From positions 1-5,057 of the forward strand of contig JALOMF010000345.1 of NCBI GenBank assembly GCA_025455635.1: a DNA stretch of 5,057 nucleotides, read 5' to 3'. The stretch's first letter is position 1. Each line of letters begins with the position of its first letter. Below, one piece after another: positions 4,412 through 5,057 of this stretch. The translations under genes were made by a program, and so were the position numbers. The notes under the pieces were generated by a model. That model saw nothing but the letters and a program-made list of their open reading frames with translations, was not told the origin of the DNA and made no database searches. Origin of the DNA: Saprospiraceae bacterium. Lineage in GTDB: Bacteria; Bacteroidota; Bacteroidia; Chitinophagales; Saprospiraceae.

Positions 4412-5057
4412 TTAAAGCACGACCCAACGAAGCACCGCCCTTTGGTTCCCGTCCTGCAAGGTCACGCTGTAGGTGCCGGATGGCAGCTCCTTTGGCAAGC
4501 TGATGGTCTTGCGATCGGTGTTGCCCGAAGCCATTTGCCTTCCAGTTGCATCGAAAACCGCCCAGACCACCTCGCCTGTCAGCGATTTGATGGATAAAGT
4601 GGCCCCATTCGCATTGGACGGGTTCGGAACGATGACCGCCCCGAATACGTTCTGCCCGGTTTCAGTTGTGGCGCTGGCCCCTTCCACAGTGAATTGGTAG
4701 GAAGTGCTGCATCCGCCATCTTCTGTGACGGTGAGGCCGTAGGTGCCTGGGGCAAGGCCAGATATGCTCTGTGACGTTTGCCCATTGCTCCATAGGTACT
4801 GGTAGCCGCTGCTCGAGCCGCCCACTACGTGGCTGACTGAGATGCTGCCGTTGTTGCCGCTAGTGGCATTTTCAATGGTGGCTTCCAAGCCGATGCCCGG
4901 CAGCACGGGCAGTTGTATGTGTGCCGTGTCGCTGGCGTAGTCCTTGTTGTAGGCCACTAAAGCCAATTGGCGAGTGCCTGCCGTGGCAGTTGCAGCGGCG
5001 TTTTGGTAGTACAAAGACTGGCGCAGCCAGTCCATCAGTTCGGTATTGGAGGCTTGG
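4412..5057 (-). CDS. T9SS-exported surface protein with SprB-like repeat, 3' part
   Basis: The frame is open to the window edge (QASNTEL precedes the first visible Met at 5035), so this is the C-terminal 214 residues of a larger protein. The first part (LRQSLYYQNAAATATAGTRQ, then SDTAHIQL) resembles the YQN...PG-R segment that closes cadherin-like or adhesin repeats. Next is a SprB-like repeat: GNNGSISVSHVVGG, YQYLWSNGQTSQSISGL, APGTYGLTVTEDGGC. It ends in a type IX secretion sorting domain of about 75 residues with VPNPSNAN, VFDATGRQM, LPSGTYSVTL and the final RWVVL. Such proteins cross the outer membrane through T9SS, lose the C-terminal domain, and are attached to or released from the surface, often serving in adhesion or gliding. 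The exact function depends on the unseen N-terminal part. A strong terminator follows the stop. Confidence 0.88.
   Translation of the reverse strand, partial: QASNTELMDWLRQSLYYQNAAATATAGTRQLALVAYNKDYASDTAHIQLPVLPGIGLEATIENATSGNNGSISVSHVVGGSSSGYQYLWSNGQTSQSISGLAPGTYGLTVTEDGGCSTSYQFTVEGASATTETGQNVFGAVIVPNPSNANGATLSIKSLTGEVVWAVFDATGRQMASGNTDRKTISLPKELPSGTYSVTLQDGNQRAVLRWVVL

Overview
The window looks like chromosomal DNA from a member of the Bacteroidota, probably a Saprospiria-type lineage. The reasons are a secreted protein with a SprB-like repeat and a type IX secretion (T9SS) C-terminal sorting domain, a signal-peptide/TPR/transmembrane/class III adenylate cyclase fusion of the kind these bacteria carry in many copies, missing Shine-Dalgarno sequences, and promoter-like TAnnTTTG boxes. 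I cannot name the species.

Layout from right to left, which is the direction of transcription for every gene except one. 4412-5057 is the 3' part of the T9SS-exported surface protein, closed by a strong intrinsic terminator (4346-4383). 2151-4292 is the membrane-anchored TPR-adenylate cyclase, with all catalytic residues present. Directly downstream is a DUF433 antitoxin / DUF5615 PIN-like toxin pair (1840-2070 and 1508-1843, 4-base overlap). Then comes an unrelated second pair, a small antitoxin and a COG1569-type PIN toxin (1134-1358 and 713-1144, 11-base overlap). The left end (1-671) is AT-richer and carries one plus-strand orphan gene (174-539) of unknown function between short repeat and inverted-repeat sequences.

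The main observation is that the last few codons of the cyclase gene occur three times on the same strand: once as the real gene end (about 2164-2250), once as a frameshifted remnant just after the DUF5615 toxin (1428-1511), and once as an in-frame remnant just after the PIN toxin (672-722). Each toxin stop codon lies in or at the edge of a remnant. The region therefore reads as cyclase end / TA pair 1 / cyclase end / TA pair 2 / cyclase end. I infer that TA modules were repeatedly acquired behind cyclase genes, with the cyclase 3' end acting as the exchange point, either through recombination between paralogous cyclase loci or through a dedicated integration process. The real cyclase seems to have gained one base near its end, so it reads past the stop used by both remnants.

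Functionally, the cyclase should make cAMP in the cytoplasm under control of its periplasmic TPR region. The TA pairs are separate stability or defence modules, probably with their own promoters. A link between cAMP signalling and the TA pairs is not shown by the sequence.
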